Source of the DNA: Vibrio jasicida CAIM 1864 = LMG 25398
GTDB lineage: Bacteria; Pseudomonadota; Gammaproteobacteria; Enterobacterales; Vibrionaceae
DNA: 64,000 nt
Assembly (NCBI RefSeq): GCF_000400365.1
Contig: NZ_BAOG01000022.1
Span: forward strand, 1-64,000
Direction: 5' to 3'
The notes under the pieces were generated by a model. That model was not told the DNA's origin. It made no database searches and worked only from the letters and a program-made list of their open reading frames with translations. Positions 36,131 to 44,683 of this stretch are shown piece after piece. How positions within the stretch are numbered: the stretch's first letter is position 1; each line of letters opens with the position of its first letter. The position numbers and the translations under genes were made by a program.

Positions 36131-37260
36131 TGGATTTACTACTGGTTCTGACTTACGCAGCGCTATGTATCGCGATTTTTAAAATCTTCAATATCCCATT
36201 GAATAAGTGGACAGTACCAACGGCTGTACTCGGTGGCGTAGTGTTGGTCGGTACACTTATCTTACTGATGAACTACAACCACCCATTCACACAGATTGGT
36301 AACCAAGTATTCTCAACCACACCGGTGGTATCAGGTGTCCGTGGTCGAGTGATTGAAGTACCTGTTCAAGCAAACCAACCGTTGCAAAAAGGCGATGTTC
36401 TTTTCCGTATCGACCCGATTCCGTTCCAAGCAGAGGTCGATAAGCTACGCGCGAAAGTGAAAGAAGCAAGCCAAGGTGCATTGGGGTTAGAGTCGGGCGT
36501 TCAAGAAGCAGAAGCTGCGGTCATCAAAGCCCTTGCAGAGCGTGATAAAGCGCAACGCGAATTCGACCGTTATCAACGTGGTTTTGATCGTGGCGCGTTC
36601 ACTGAGCAACAACTGGATACTCGTCGACAAGCGTTTAAAGCCGCCCAAGCAGCACTAGAGGTGTCGCAATCTAAACGAGAACAAGCACAAATCGCACTTG
36701 ACTCGGAAGTTGGTGGAGAGAATACGCAAGTTGCCTCATTGCTAGCAGAACTTCGCCAGGCTGAATTCAATCTTGATCAGACCGTTGTTAGAGCCCCAAC
36801 CGAAGGCTATGTAACGCAGCTTGCTTTGCGCCCGGGAGTGATGGCGGTGCCTTTACCGCTAGCACCGGTGATGACTTTTGTGCATACCGAGCAAAAACTG
36901 TACACAGCCGCTTTCCGCCAAAACTCTTTGCAACGTTTAGAACCCGGATTTGAAGCGGAATTCATGTTCCGTGCACTACCTGGTAGTGTATTCAAAGGCA
37001 AAGTGATTGAAGTACTGCCGGCAATCGGTGAAAGCCAATTCCAAGCTCGTGGTGCGCTACTTGGTACAGAGGCCCTCCGTACAAGCGGACGTGTATTTGT
37101 AACGCTTCAAATCACTGACGATCTAACTGAATATCATCTACCACTAGGTACAGCCGTAGAAGTCGCAGTTTACTCGGACAGTTTCACCCACGTTTCTATC
37201 ATGCGTAAAGTACTTATCCGAATGAAGAGCTGGCAAAACTACCTATACCTAGATCATTAA
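36130..37260 (+). CDS. HlyD/EmrA-type membrane-fusion protein (YibH-like)
   Basis: 376 residues. Two N-terminal hydrophobic helices (about 3-20 and 30-48), then a first half of the lipoyl/barrel-sandwich domain (VSGVRGRVIEVPVQANQPLQKGDVLFRIDP), an alpha-helical hairpin (about 105-205), the second lipoyl half (VRAPTEGYVTQLALRPGVMA) and a beta-barrel. It is the periplasmic adaptor type that joins an inner-membrane transporter to an outer-membrane channel, but no such transporter gene is adjacent; DUF3302-HlyD pairs usually occur alone. The substrate is unknown. Confidence 0.9.
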   Translation: MDLLLVLTYAALCIAIFKIFNIPLNKWTVPTAVLGGVVLVGTLILLMNYNHPFTQIGNQVFSTTPVVSGVRGRVIEVPVQANQPLQKGDVLFRIDPIPFQAEVDKLRAKVKEASQGALGLESGVQEAEAAVIKALAERDKAQREFDRYQRGFDRGAFTEQQLDTRRQAFKAAQAALEVSQSKREQAQIALDSEVGGENTQVASLLAELRQAEFNLDQTVVRAPTEGYVTQLALRPGVMAVPLPLAPVMTFVHTEQKLYTAAFRQNSLQRLEPGFEAEFMFRALPGSVFKGKVIEVLPAIGESQFQARGALLGTEALRTSGRVFVTLQITDDLTEYHLPLGTAVEVAVYSDSFTHVSIMRKVLIRMKSWQNYLYLDH

Positions 37261-37294
37261 TTTAACGAACAAAAATCGTACTAAAAAGTGTAAT

Positions 37295-37320
37295 CAGGGG
37301 CTGACAGTTAGCCCCTGGTT
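37295..37320 (+). terminator. Probable terminator of the DUF3302-HlyD pair
   Basis: CAGGGGCT and AGCCCCTG form an 8-bp stem with a 7-nt loop, followed by GGTTGCATT. The T-run is poor. Confidence 0.5.
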
Positions 37321-37348
37321 GCATTCTAGCCATCCAGACAGATAGCAT

Positions 37349-37376
37349 TCCCACTTTTATCAATATTCTGTATAAT
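37349..37376 (+). promoter_or_regulatory. Promoter of the ECF transporter operon
   Basis: An extended -10 (TGTATAAT, 37369-37376) is preceded at 17 nt by TTCCCA. The start codon lies about 190 nt further on, leaving a long untranslated leader (37383-37572). No known riboswitch class was recognised in it. Confidence 0.55.
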
Positions 37377-37572
37377 GCGCGCCTTATTTTTGATGCTTGC
37401 TGTAAAACTAAGCCAGTCAAAAGGATGCGTGAATCCAATCACACATTTCTTGAAGAAAGATAGAGCAAACAATAAGCAGCTTGGTTGTTTCCAAACTTTG
37501 TTACACAATCAGCGCTATAAAAACAAAGCAAGTGAACGTTCTTTAAAATCGACAATTGAACTGAGGTTATCT

Positions 37573-38121
37573 ATGAATCTTTCTGCTAAAACCGTAGTGG
37601 TTATTGCAATCGGTGCTGCGCTATACGGCATCGGCGGTTTGCCAATGTTTGGCATTCCTGTGTTTGCAAACACGACGCTGAAACCAGCAATGGCGGTATT
37701 GGCATTGTTCTCAGTGTTATTCGGCCCTCTTGTAGGCTTCTTGGTTGGCTTCATTGGCCACTGGGTTACTGACCTATTTGCAGGCTGGGGCGTATGGCTA
37801 ACTTGGGTACTTGGTTCAGGTATTGTCGGTTTGATCATCGGTCTTTTCCCTTCTCTAACACGTAATCGCTTAGAGACAGGGGACTTCAATATGAAAGATT
37901 TCGCGTTGTTCGTGGTGCTTGCTCTATTGGGTAACGTATTTGGTTACGGCTGCTCAGCCTTCCTAGACACCATCTTGTATGCAGAACCGTTCACTAAGGT
38001 ATTTACACAGCTGTCGATCATCGCACTGGGTAACACCATTCTTATTGCTATTGTTGGCTTCTTCATTCTTAAGTCTGTCGCAAAACGTAACAAGCAAAGC
38101 CGCAACTTAACAGAGGCTTAA
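37573..38121 (+). CDS. ECF transporter substrate-specific component, UPF0397 family
   Basis: 182 residues from the ATG at 37573, with GAGGTT upstream; the frame is open for 66 further codons, but that stretch overlaps the promoter. Five or six membrane helices include the conserved start ([20 protein letters not shown]), [25 protein letters not shown] and [24 protein letters not shown]. The family is annotated as UPF0397 and acts as the S component of energy-coupling-factor importers. It works with the double ATPase and the T component encoded directly after it (spacing 6 nt and a 4-nt overlap). The transported vitamin or metal is unknown. Confidence 0.9.
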   Translation: MNLSAKTVVVIAIGAALYGIGGLPMFGIPVFANTTLKPAMAVLALFSVLFGPLVGFLVGFIGHWVTDLFAGWGVWLTWVLGSGIVGLIIGLFPSLTRNRLETGDFNMKDFALFVVLALLGNVFGYGCSAFLDTILYAEPFTKVFTQLSIIALGNTILIAIVGFFILKSVAKRNKQSRNLTEA

Positions 38122-38127
38122 TGTCGA

Positions 38128-39909
38128 ATGACAATCGAATTTTCTAACTTCTCTTTTAGATATGAGTCGCTGGACAAACCGACGCTAAAAAATATCAATC
38201 TAAGGATAGAGAAAGGAGAGAAAATCGTCATTATCGGTCCAAGTGGTAGTGGTAAATCTACCCTTGGCCAATGTCTTAACGGACTGATCCCACATGCGAT
38301 TAAAGGGGAAACCAGTGGCCAGCTGACCATCAATGGTCAAGACACTGCCCCTTTTGACATGCACCAATTCACCGAAAAAGTTGGTACCGTACTGCAAGAT
38401 ACGGACAGCCAATTTGTTGGTTTGAGTATTGGTGAAGACATCGCATTCGCGTTGGAAAACCAATTGATGTCTAACATCGACATGTACCCATTGGTCAAAG
38501 CGACGGCCAAAATGGTCGATTTGGAACAGATGTTAGATCGCTCCCCTCACGATTTATCAGGCGGTCAGAAACAGCGCGTTTCTTTGGCGGGTATTTTAGT
38601 CGATGACGTCGACATCTTGTTGTTTGACGAACCACTTGCTGCCCTTGATCCAAAGACGGGTAAGAAGACCATCGAGATTATCGATGATCTGCACCGCGAA
38701 ACGGGCAAAACCATCATCATTATCGAGCACCGTCTTGAGGATGTGCTGCATCGCTCTGTTGACCGCATTATTCTGATGGAAAGTGGTGAAATCATCGCAG
38801 ATACCACACCAGATGAGATCTTAGCGTCCCCGCTTCTTGAAGAATACGGTATCCGTGAGCCTCTTTATCTTTCTGCTTTGAAAGAAGCAGGCTGCGCGAT
38901 TGAAGGCGATGCAAAGCCATCGAGCTTAAGCACATTGCCATTGGCGCAATACCAATCCACCGTCAGCGCATGGTTTGAAGCCTCACAAGTAGCAGAGGTT
39001 GCAACCCCAAACGATACGCTTCTAGAAGTTCGTGATCTTACTTACTCATACGATGGCGAAAAGAACGCGCTTGAAGGGGTCAGTTTTGATGTCAAACGCG
39101 GTGAGTTTTTATCGGTATTGGGTAAAAACGGCTCTGGGAAATCCACCATCACTAAGCTTGTGATGGGCGTGATTGAACCAGATAACGGCTCGATGATCTT
39201 GAATGGTCAGGACCTCAATGAACTAAGCATTTTTGAGCGCAGTCAAAAGGTTGGCGTGGTAATGCAAAACCCAAATCATATGATTTCGCATCACATGATT
39301 TTCGACGAAGTGGCTTTTGGCCTGCGTAACCGTGGCGTTGAAGAGAAACAAGTCGAAGCGAAGGTATTGGAAGTCCTTGAACTGTGTGGTTTGAGCAAGT
39401 ACCGCCATTGGCCAATTGAGGCATTAAGCTACGGTCAGAAGAAGCGTGTGACAATTGCATCGATTCTTGCCCTAGAGCCTGAGCTTTTGATTCTGGACGA
39501 GCCTACTGCTGGACAAGATTACCGTAACTACACATCAATGCTGAGCTTTATCGAGAAGCTTAATCGTGAACTTGGCATTACGGTGATGATCATCTCGCAC
39601 GACATGCACTTGGTCTTGGAATACACCACTCGTTCCATCGTGATTGCTGATAGCAAGTTGATTGCCGACGCACCAATGATCGAAGTGTTTAGTTCCCCAG
39701 CACTGTTAGACCAAGCGAACTTGGCGACAACTAGCTTGTATGAACTGGCTACTGAGTTAGGTATTGAGAACACGAACGACTTTATGCAGCACTTTATTGA
39801 CGTTGAAAAAGCGCGTCGAGAACGTGAAAACAACGCCGATATCCAAGCTTCAAAAGCTCAAGATTCACAAAATAATGATGCTAAAAACATTGAGACAGTA
39901 GTGGCATGA
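38128..39909 (+). CDS. ECF transporter double ATPase (YkoD-type fusion)
   Basis: 593 residues with two complete ABC domains. Domain 1, about 1-250: GPSGSGKST, LSGGQKQRV, ILLFDEPLAALDP, IIIEHRL. Domain 2, about 290-530: GKNGSGKST, ALSYGQKKRVT (signature LSYGQ instead of LSGGQ), LLILDEPTAGQD, IISHDMHL. A tail of 50 residues is hydrophilic. It combines the two EcfA subunits in one chain. It powers uptake by the S and T components on either side. Confidence 0.93.
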   Translation: MTIEFSNFSFRYESLDKPTLKNINLRIEKGEKIVIIGPSGSGKSTLGQCLNGLIPHAIKGETSGQLTINGQDTAPFDMHQFTEKVGTVLQDTDSQFVGLSIGEDIAFALENQLMSNIDMYPLVKATAKMVDLEQMLDRSPHDLSGGQKQRVSLAGILVDDVDILLFDEPLAALDPKTGKKTIEIIDDLHRETGKTIIIIEHRLEDVLHRSVDRIILMESGEIIADTTPDEILASPLLEEYGIREPLYLSALKEAGCAIEGDAKPSSLSTLPLAQYQSTVSAWFEASQVAEVATPNDTLLEVRDLTYSYDGEKNALEGVSFDVKRGEFLSVLGKNGSGKSTITKLVMGVIEPDNGSMILNGQDLNELSIFERSQKVGVVMQNPNHMISHHMIFDEVAFGLRNRGVEEKQVEAKVLEVLELCGLSKYRHWPIEALSYGQKKRVTIASILALEPELLILDEPTAGQDYRNYTSMLSFIEKLNRELGITVMIISHDMHLVLEYTTRSIVIADSKLIADAPMIEVFSSPALLDQANLATTSLYELATELGIENTNDFMQHFIDVEKARRERENNADIQASKAQDSQNNDAKNIETVVA

Positions 39910-40745
39910 AAGACAACAAGATGAAGTTTGGTATCAACTACATCGATACCCAATCGCCACTGCACAAACTCAATGGCATCACCAAGTTTTTGATGTTCAT
40001 TGCATGGGTAACGGTGGTACTTACAACCTTTGATTTGCGCATCATTACTCTACTGATCGTTGTAGGTCTTGGTTTGCTAAAAATGACCAAGGTACCTTTC
40101 CATGTGTACAAGCCTTTACTGATCGGTACAGGCAGTGTTTTGTTGATTAATGCGCTGTTTATGTTTGCATTAGCGCCGCAACAAGGCAGTGAATACATGG
40201 GCTCAACAACAGTATTGTTGTCGTTACCGGGTAATTACTCACTCACCCAAGAGACCTTGTTCTATCTGGTCACCGTGACACTGAAGTACTTCAGTATGTT
40301 CCCAATTGCCTTGGTGTTTGTATTTACCACGCATCCTACTGAGTTTGCAGCAAGTTTGAACCGCATGGGTGTGCCTTACAAAATCGCTTATGCCGTCAGT
40401 TTGACCTTGCGTTACTTGCCAGAAGTGAAGAAAGACTTCGTGAACATCATGCACGCTCAACAAGCTCGTGGTGTTGAACTGAGTAAGAAAGCGCCGTTCT
40501 TTACCCGTATGAAGAACGTTTCTAAGATCTTAGGTCCGCTGATTTTCTCTAGCCTAGATCGCGCTGACCAAATCTCTAACGCGATGACATTGCGTGGTTT
40601 TGGTCGTCATTCGTCTCGTACTTGGTACAGCCTAAAGCCGCTGACCAAAGCCGATATGGTGTGTATGGCAGGCATCGTCGTGATTATCACCGCTGCGATT
40701 AGCAAACGCGTTATAGACACTCAACTGTTTTGGTATCCGTTCTAA
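39906..40745 (+). CDS. ECF transporter T component (EcfT/CbiQ family)
   Basis: 279 residues. It overlaps the ATPase gene by ATGA. Five membrane helices are followed by the EcfT coupling motifs: VMHAQQARGVEL-type (NIMHAQQARGVELSKKAPF) and ISNAMTLRGFGRHSS, the Ala-Arg-Gly pairs that bind the ATPases. It is the transmembrane scaffold of the importer. A bidirectional terminator closes the operon 32 nt later. Confidence 0.92.
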   Translation: MKDNKMKFGINYIDTQSPLHKLNGITKFLMFIAWVTVVLTTFDLRIITLLIVVGLGLLKMTKVPFHVYKPLLIGTGSVLLINALFMFALAPQQGSEYMGSTTVLLSLPGNYSLTQETLFYLVTVTLKYFSMFPIALVFVFTTHPTEFAASLNRMGVPYKIAYAVSLTLRYLPEVKKDFVNIMHAQQARGVELSKKAPFFTRMKNVSKILGPLIFSSLDRADQISNAMTLRGFGRHSSRTWYSLKPLTKADMVCMAGIVVIITAAISKRVIDTQLFWYPF

Positions 40746-40776
40746 ACGAACCAGTCTCACGTTGAAAACCGAATAC

Positions 40777-40806
40777 AAAAATGGGATGCCTCTGCATCCC
40801 ATTTTT
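40777..40806. terminator. Bidirectional terminator of the ECF operon
   Basis: AAAAATGGGATGC pairs with GCATCCCATTTTT around a 4-nt loop. Confidence 0.92.
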
Positions 40807-40849
40807 ATAACCCAATTTCTCGGTAAGTTATTGAGTAGTAAGTACTAAC

Positions 40850-42031
40850 TTAGTTCCATCTCAACACACGAGTTTCGTTACCCTCTTCCGGCTTAGCTGG
40901 GATATTCAAGGACAGTAACAAGCTCACTGCGGCCATAACTGCGCCAATGTAAAACACGCTTGAAGGCGAAACCAACCAAATCACACCAAAGGTTACCGGA
41001 ATCACGACCGCTGCAATGTGGTTGATGGTAAACGCTACACCAGCGGTTGATGCCATGTCCGCCGGATCGGCTATCTTCTGGAAGTAAGTTTTGATTGCAA
41101 GTGCCAGTGCAAAGAACAAATGGTCAATCACGTACAATGCTGCCGCCCACTCCGCAGTTTGCACTAAACCGTAACCGACGAAGACAAAAATCAGTCCCAC
41201 ATATTCAAACATCAATGCTTTGCGCTCACCAACGGCTCCGATAAAGCGGCCAATACGTTTAGCAAACAGGAAGTTGAACAAGTAGTTGATTAAGAAAAGC
41301 AGTGTGATGTCCGCAGCCGAATAGCCAAACTTCTCCACCATCAAGAAACCAGCGAAGACCGTGAAGATTTGACGGCGAGCACCACTCATAAAGGTCAATG
41401 CATAATAAAGCCAGTAGCGCTTACGCAGCACCAACTTTTTGTTTTGTGGAACTTCCGTTTTGAATTCAGGGAACGCAAACGCCATCACCAGAATCAATAC
41501 AAAACCGATACCGCCCGCCAGCAAGTAAACCGTTTTGAATTCTAATTTGAGCTGCTCAAGCAGAATCCAAATCGCACCATAAGTAATCAAAGACGCTAGT
41601 GCACCAACCGATATAAACTTGCCTAACATTTCTGGTGCTTCTTCTTTGGTTAGCCATTGCAAAGAAAGGGATTGCTTCAACGTTTCAAAGTAATGAAAAC
41701 CAGTCGACATCAACAAGGTTGTAAAAAGAAGTCCAAACAAAGATGGGAAGTAACCTGTGATTGCCGTGCCCAGTGTCAGCATAGCGAGCGAGACCAACAT
41801 AAAACGTTGCTCGCGGATAAACAGCAAAACAAAGACAACAGTGAAAGCAAGAAAACCGGGAATCTCACGCACACTTTGCAGTAAGCCGATATCTGCGCCA
41901 TCAAAGTTGGCTTTTTCGATAACGAAGTTGTTCAGTAGCGCCATCCAAGTGGAGAAGGCAATAGGAACAATAATGGAAATCAGCAGAAGAAAGTTCTGTG
42001 GCGTTCTCCAGCTTTTATGTGGCGTATTCAT
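40850..42031 (-). CDS. MFS transporter
   Basis: 393 residues with about twelve membrane helices. It begins with a cytosolic stretch and then SIIVPIAFSTWMALLNNFVIEKANFDGADIGLLQSVREIP, followed by FLLFIREQRFMLVSLAMLTL; the central loop is basic (NKKLVLRKRYWLYY). The substrate cannot be predicted. It is divergent from an arsenate-reductase/ArsR fusion gene, so a link to arsenic or another toxic oxyanion is possible. It does not resemble ArsJ or ArsB. Confidence 0.85.
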   Translation of the reverse strand: MNTPHKSWRTPQNFLLLISIIVPIAFSTWMALLNNFVIEKANFDGADIGLLQSVREIPGFLAFTVVFVLLFIREQRFMLVSLAMLTLGTAITGYFPSLFGLLFTTLLMSTGFHYFETLKQSLSLQWLTKEEAPEMLGKFISVGALASLITYGAIWILLEQLKLEFKTVYLLAGGIGFVLILVMAFAFPEFKTEVPQNKKLVLRKRYWLYYALTFMSGARRQIFTVFAGFLMVEKFGYSAADITLLFLINYLFNFLFAKRIGRFIGAVGERKALMFEYVGLIFVFVGYGLVQTAEWAAALYVIDHLFFALALAIKTYFQKIADPADMASTAGVAFTINHIAAVVIPVTFGVIWLVSPSSVFYIGAVMAAVSLLLSLNIPAKPEEGNETRVLRWN

Positions 42032-42365
42032 GATGAGTCCTTAGAATATGAAGCCGCCATCATACCGCCAAATGTAACAAAATCGCAATATCCTTATAAA
42101 TTATTTACCTAGCAACTTTCGTAACATTATCCTAAACTTAGCGACAAATTCCATTTAAAATACTCACTACTAAGATTGCAATCTTGCTACTTTTAAACAT
42201 TTCTTTACATCCTCTTCCTTTGAAACAAACCCGTTTTCGTCGGCAACAATTGAAGCTTATGCCTGGAGATAAAAGGTTGTGAGCTTCTTGTTGAACGCGT
42301 GCAGAGTTATACTATTGCCATTCGTCTTTCTTTTCGGCATCAGCCACACTTTTTGTCTCGATATT
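42032..42365. other. Divergent promoter region, MFS transporter / ArsC-ArsR fusion
   Basis: An AT-rich control region with a perfect 14-bp palindrome at 42172-42185. An open frame with a GTG at 42279 and a good SD leads into the fusion gene (see that entry). Nothing else was recognised. Confidence 0.5.
42172..42185. promoter_or_regulatory. Perfect palindrome, candidate ArsR operator
   Basis: AAGATTGCAATCTT is fully self-complementary. It lies between two divergent genes, one of which encodes an ArsR-type repressor domain, so it could be the operator for both. The assignment is inference from position and symmetry. Confidence 0.4.
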
Positions 42366-43109
42366 ATGAAAAAACAAGTCCTGTTTCTTTGCACTGGTAA
42401 TTCCGCACGATCTCAACTTGCTGAAGCGATATTTAACCATATGGCGGGCACGCTCTTTCATGCTGATAGTGCAGGTGTTCACCCTAGCGAAGTAGACCCA
42501 AGGGTGTTTGAAGTATTAGATGCACATTCAATTTCTGGCGAGTCACTGCATTCGAAGGATTATGCCGACGTTGCGAACAAGTCTTATGACTTTGTGGTTA
42601 CATTGTGCGATAACGCCAAAGATGAATGCGTGATCTTCGAACAAAACATCGACCAATTACATTGGAACCTAGTCGATCCAAAACCACTCGAAGGCACAGA
42701 ACCGTTCCAAAATACGGCCAAAGAATTGATCGAGCGCATCAGTCTATTTCTACTAGTAAACAGTGAAGAAAACCGTACACAAGTGGATCCAAGTAGTTTC
42801 TTTAAACTGATGAGCGATCCGTTGCGACTCAAAATATTGATGCTGCTAGAAGATGAACAAGACTTAACCGTCACCGATCTCAAAAACGCTTTGAACGAAA
42901 GCCAGCCAAAAGTCTCTCGTCACTTAGCATTGCTACGAGACACGACATTCTTAAAAGATACACGCCATGGCTTATGGATCCATTATCGTCTTTCCCCTTC
43001 GCTTCCTATGTGGATTAAGCATCTACTCCAAATAGTGCGTGTCGGTAATCCAGGCATCATTAATATTGAAAAGAACCGCTTGAAAGCCGCACAACAAAGT
43101 GAGCAATAA
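42366..43109 (+). CDS. Fusion of LMW-phosphatase-type arsenate reductase and ArsR-type repressor
   Basis: 247 residues from the ATG at 42366. Residues 1-130 are a low-molecular-weight phosphatase-type ArsC: VLFLCTGNSARSQLAEA has the CX5R loop (C-TGNSA-R), and HWNLVDPKP carries the DP acid loop. Residues about 145-230 are an ArsR winged helix (FFKLMSDPLRLKILMLLEDE, then SQPKVSRHLALLRD with the recognition helix). The usual ELCVCDL arsenic-binding Cys motif is absent (DLTVTDL), so sensing must differ or be lost. An in-frame GTG at 42279 has the better SD (GGAG/AAAGG) and would add 29 hydrophobic residues, an odd start for a cytosolic enzyme; the true start is unresolved. Confidence 0.82.
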   Translation: MKKQVLFLCTGNSARSQLAEAIFNHMAGTLFHADSAGVHPSEVDPRVFEVLDAHSISGESLHSKDYADVANKSYDFVVTLCDNAKDECVIFEQNIDQLHWNLVDPKPLEGTEPFQNTAKELIERISLFLLVNSEENRTQVDPSSFFKLMSDPLRLKILMLLEDEQDLTVTDLKNALNESQPKVSRHLALLRDTTFLKDTRHGLWIHYRLSPSLPMWIKHLLQIVRVGNPGIINIEKNRLKAAQQSEQ

Positions 43110-43643
43110 CCTTTTTCACTCAGCTTAAGACATACTGATGCCTCGATGAAAAACCGCTGCATAAATGATTTGGAGCGGTATCACTTTGTCAGCGACAAGT
43201 CAGTATCAAAACTTGGTGTTAACCCAACCCACCCTTACAAATAAGACGCTGATAATATTGGTAAAAATCACCTTCAATTCGTCATGTTGGGTACAACCCA
43301 ATATCATAAATACCCCATGAACAAGTGAAATGCCTTCGTGGTGAGCATCGTTAAAATACCCTTTATTCAAGATGCCTTTTGCAACCGTAACCAACACGAT
43401 ATTGTTGAACTCGATTTGCTACTTATTGTCCCGACTCCAGCTAGTAGCAGTTTGTGACTCCACATAAGCCTTTCCCACCCACTCCTAGGGTGGGCTTTTT
43501 TTTCAAAAAATGCAGTGTGTAGGCATTCCAGTCCTATATCTTTTAAAGGTGATAACTTCGGCTAGTATTCATTGAGGTATCATCTGAACATCAGCCAATA
43601 AACGGCTCAATCAATATTTCATCTTTGATAATCGAGAATACCC
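43110..43643. other. Intergenic region with a strong rightward terminator; possible ncRNA or gene remnant
   Basis: No supportable protein gene. The 365 nt before the terminator at 43474-43503 could be the 3' leader of the ArsC-ArsR transcript or an independent small RNA. A leftward GTG-initiated frame at 43206-43397 codes for hydrophobic residues but has no SD. A small hairpin lies near 43148-43175. Confidence 0.4.
43474..43503 (+). terminator. Strong rho-independent terminator
   Basis: CCCACCC and GGGTGGG form a 7-bp GC stem with a 7-nt loop, followed directly by CTTTTTTTT. It is oriented rightwards. Confidence 0.9.
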
Positions 43644-43742
43644 ATGCGAAACGCTAAAATCGCGAAGACCATTTTGTGGGTTGTGGTCGGCAGTTCGATG
43701 CTTTGGCGTCAGCTAGTCAGCATGGACTACCTGCTCCATTAA
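43644..43742 (+). CDS. Very small membrane-type protein, 32 residues
   Basis: An ATG at 43644, with GAGAAT upstream, opens a 32-codon frame: a basic start (MRNAKIAKTI), a hydrophobic helix (LWVVVGSSMLW) and a short tail (RQLVSMDYLLH). It is followed by its own terminator at 43787-43826 and is separated from upstream genes by another terminator, so it is an independent transcript. No family was recognised. It could alternatively be a structured small RNA with a chance frame. Confidence 0.5.
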   Translation: MRNAKIAKTILWVVVGSSMLWRQLVSMDYLLH

Positions 43743-43786
43743 ACAAGCAGACCGCACGCCTAGTGATAATGAGGTAAAGCCTCATC

Positions 43787-43826
43787 GAAAGCCCTTTTCT
43801 CACGGAAGAGAGAGGGCTTTCAACTT
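43787..43826 (+). terminator. Terminator after the 32-residue gene
   Basis: GAAAGCCCT pairs with AGGGCTTTC across a 17-nt loop; AACTTTCT follows. Confidence 0.7.
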
Positions 43827-43944
43827 TCTGTTCCTATCTAAACGTCTATAGTCATCTGGATGATGAACAATCTTGGGAATGCCTAAACCCTTTTTAGTAC
43901 CGATGCTAAATTAAGCACCGAATTGAGAGATTAGGATTCATGAG

Positions 43945-44190
43945 ATGAAATACGCATTTTCAGTGATGTTATTGTCACTGCTTCCTGTGGTCGCAAACGC
44001 TGGCCCTATCGACCCAAAATGTAGCCCTAAGAAGCTGGCTAAAGGTGTAACGAAGGTTGTAGGTAACCGTTGTACGCTTGATGAGACGATCGCGGATACT
44101 ACGAAAGAAGCGCTAGGCGTCGACCATCGCGTTAACCCTAAGAAGCGACTAGAAAGAAAAGGTCTTATCAAAGACGAAAAGTCGGACTAA
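43945..44190 (+). CDS. Small periplasmic protein of unknown function
   Basis: 81 residues. A signal peptide (MKYAFSVMLLSLLPVVANA) is followed by a 62-residue basic mature protein with two cysteines (DPKCSPKKLAKG and GNRCTLDE), which could form one disulfide. Charged C-terminus (RLERKGLIKDEKSD). GAGATG precedes the ATG. No family was recognised. A bidirectional terminator follows and the gene stands alone. Confidence 0.75.
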   Translation: MKYAFSVMLLSLLPVVANAGPIDPKCSPKKLAKGVTKVVGNRCTLDETIADTTKEALGVDHRVNPKKRLERKGLIKDEKSD

Positions 44191-44213
44191 GCGCCCACCT
44201 TCCATTCCTTCCT

Positions 44214-44250
44214 AAAATGGCCAGTGTTTATCGACACTGGCCATTTGGTT
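44214..44250. terminator. Bidirectional terminator
   Basis: AAATGGCCAGTGT pairs with ACACTGGCCATTT around a 6-nt loop, followed by GGTTTT. The stop codon of the leftward lipoprotein gene lies in the loop. Confidence 0.9.
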
Positions 44251-44479
44251 TTAGCTCAACCGAAGCCCCCTCGCCTTTAATGGTCGTAGGCCCAATATCA
44301 AAGCGGCATGCTTCGCCACTAAGGTAAACGGTATTCAATAGATTGTGCTCTTGATAAGTGACTCTGACTTGAGACTTCATAGGAGCAACAACGATGATGT
44401 CAACTTCACGACCAGTGGGTTGAGCTTGGTTAACACAACCAGCGCCAAGTAAAACAAGAGGAACTAAGAGGCTTTTCAT
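44228..44479 (-). CDS. Small lipoprotein of unknown function
   Basis: 83 residues from the ATG at 44479; an ATG six codons earlier (44497) is also in frame and neither has a clear SD. Lipobox LLGAGC with Cys15, then a beta-rich mature part of 69 residues (EVDIIVVAPMKSQVRVTY, HNLLNTVYLSGEACRFDIG) with two further Cys that could pair. No family was recognised. The stop sits inside the terminator hairpin. Confidence 0.7.
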   Translation of the reverse strand: MKSLLVPLVLLGAGCVNQAQPTGREVDIIVVAPMKSQVRVTYQEHNLLNTVYLSGEACRFDIGPTTIKGEGASVELKPNGQCR

Positions 44480-44512
44480 AACAATAGAGTCTTTCATTCA
44501 CGTCATAACAGT

Positions 44513-44543
44513 CAAAAAAAACCACCCAGATACAAGGGTGGTT
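44513..44543 (-). terminator. Terminator of the napGH operon
   Basis: On the minus strand AACCACCC pairs with GGGTGGTT around an 8-nt loop and is followed by TTTTTTGAC. It lies about 140 nt after napH. Confidence 0.85.
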
Positions 44544-44683
44544 AATAAAAAAGAATACGCTATTTCTATAACAGTGATGAATCTTAATTAAGCTCAATAA
44601 TATTTTGATGGCATCGTAAAATTAAGCAAAACTAGACTGCCTACCAGCTAAACTCGCTCTTTGTTCTCTTACTCTTTGTTTTG

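Noticed and set aside
42366..43109. Complete ars operon
   Set aside because: Only the fusion gene is present; the divergent MFS protein does not resemble ArsB, Acr3 or ArsJ.
43206..43397. Leftward 63-codon hydrophobic frame
   Set aside because: Only a GTG/TTG start without an SD, no family recognised; may be a remnant but cannot be supported as a gene.
43380..43470. tRNA-like fragment before the strong terminator
   Set aside because: Short stretches look like a tRNA 3' part, but no cloverleaf or matching acceptor stem could be built.
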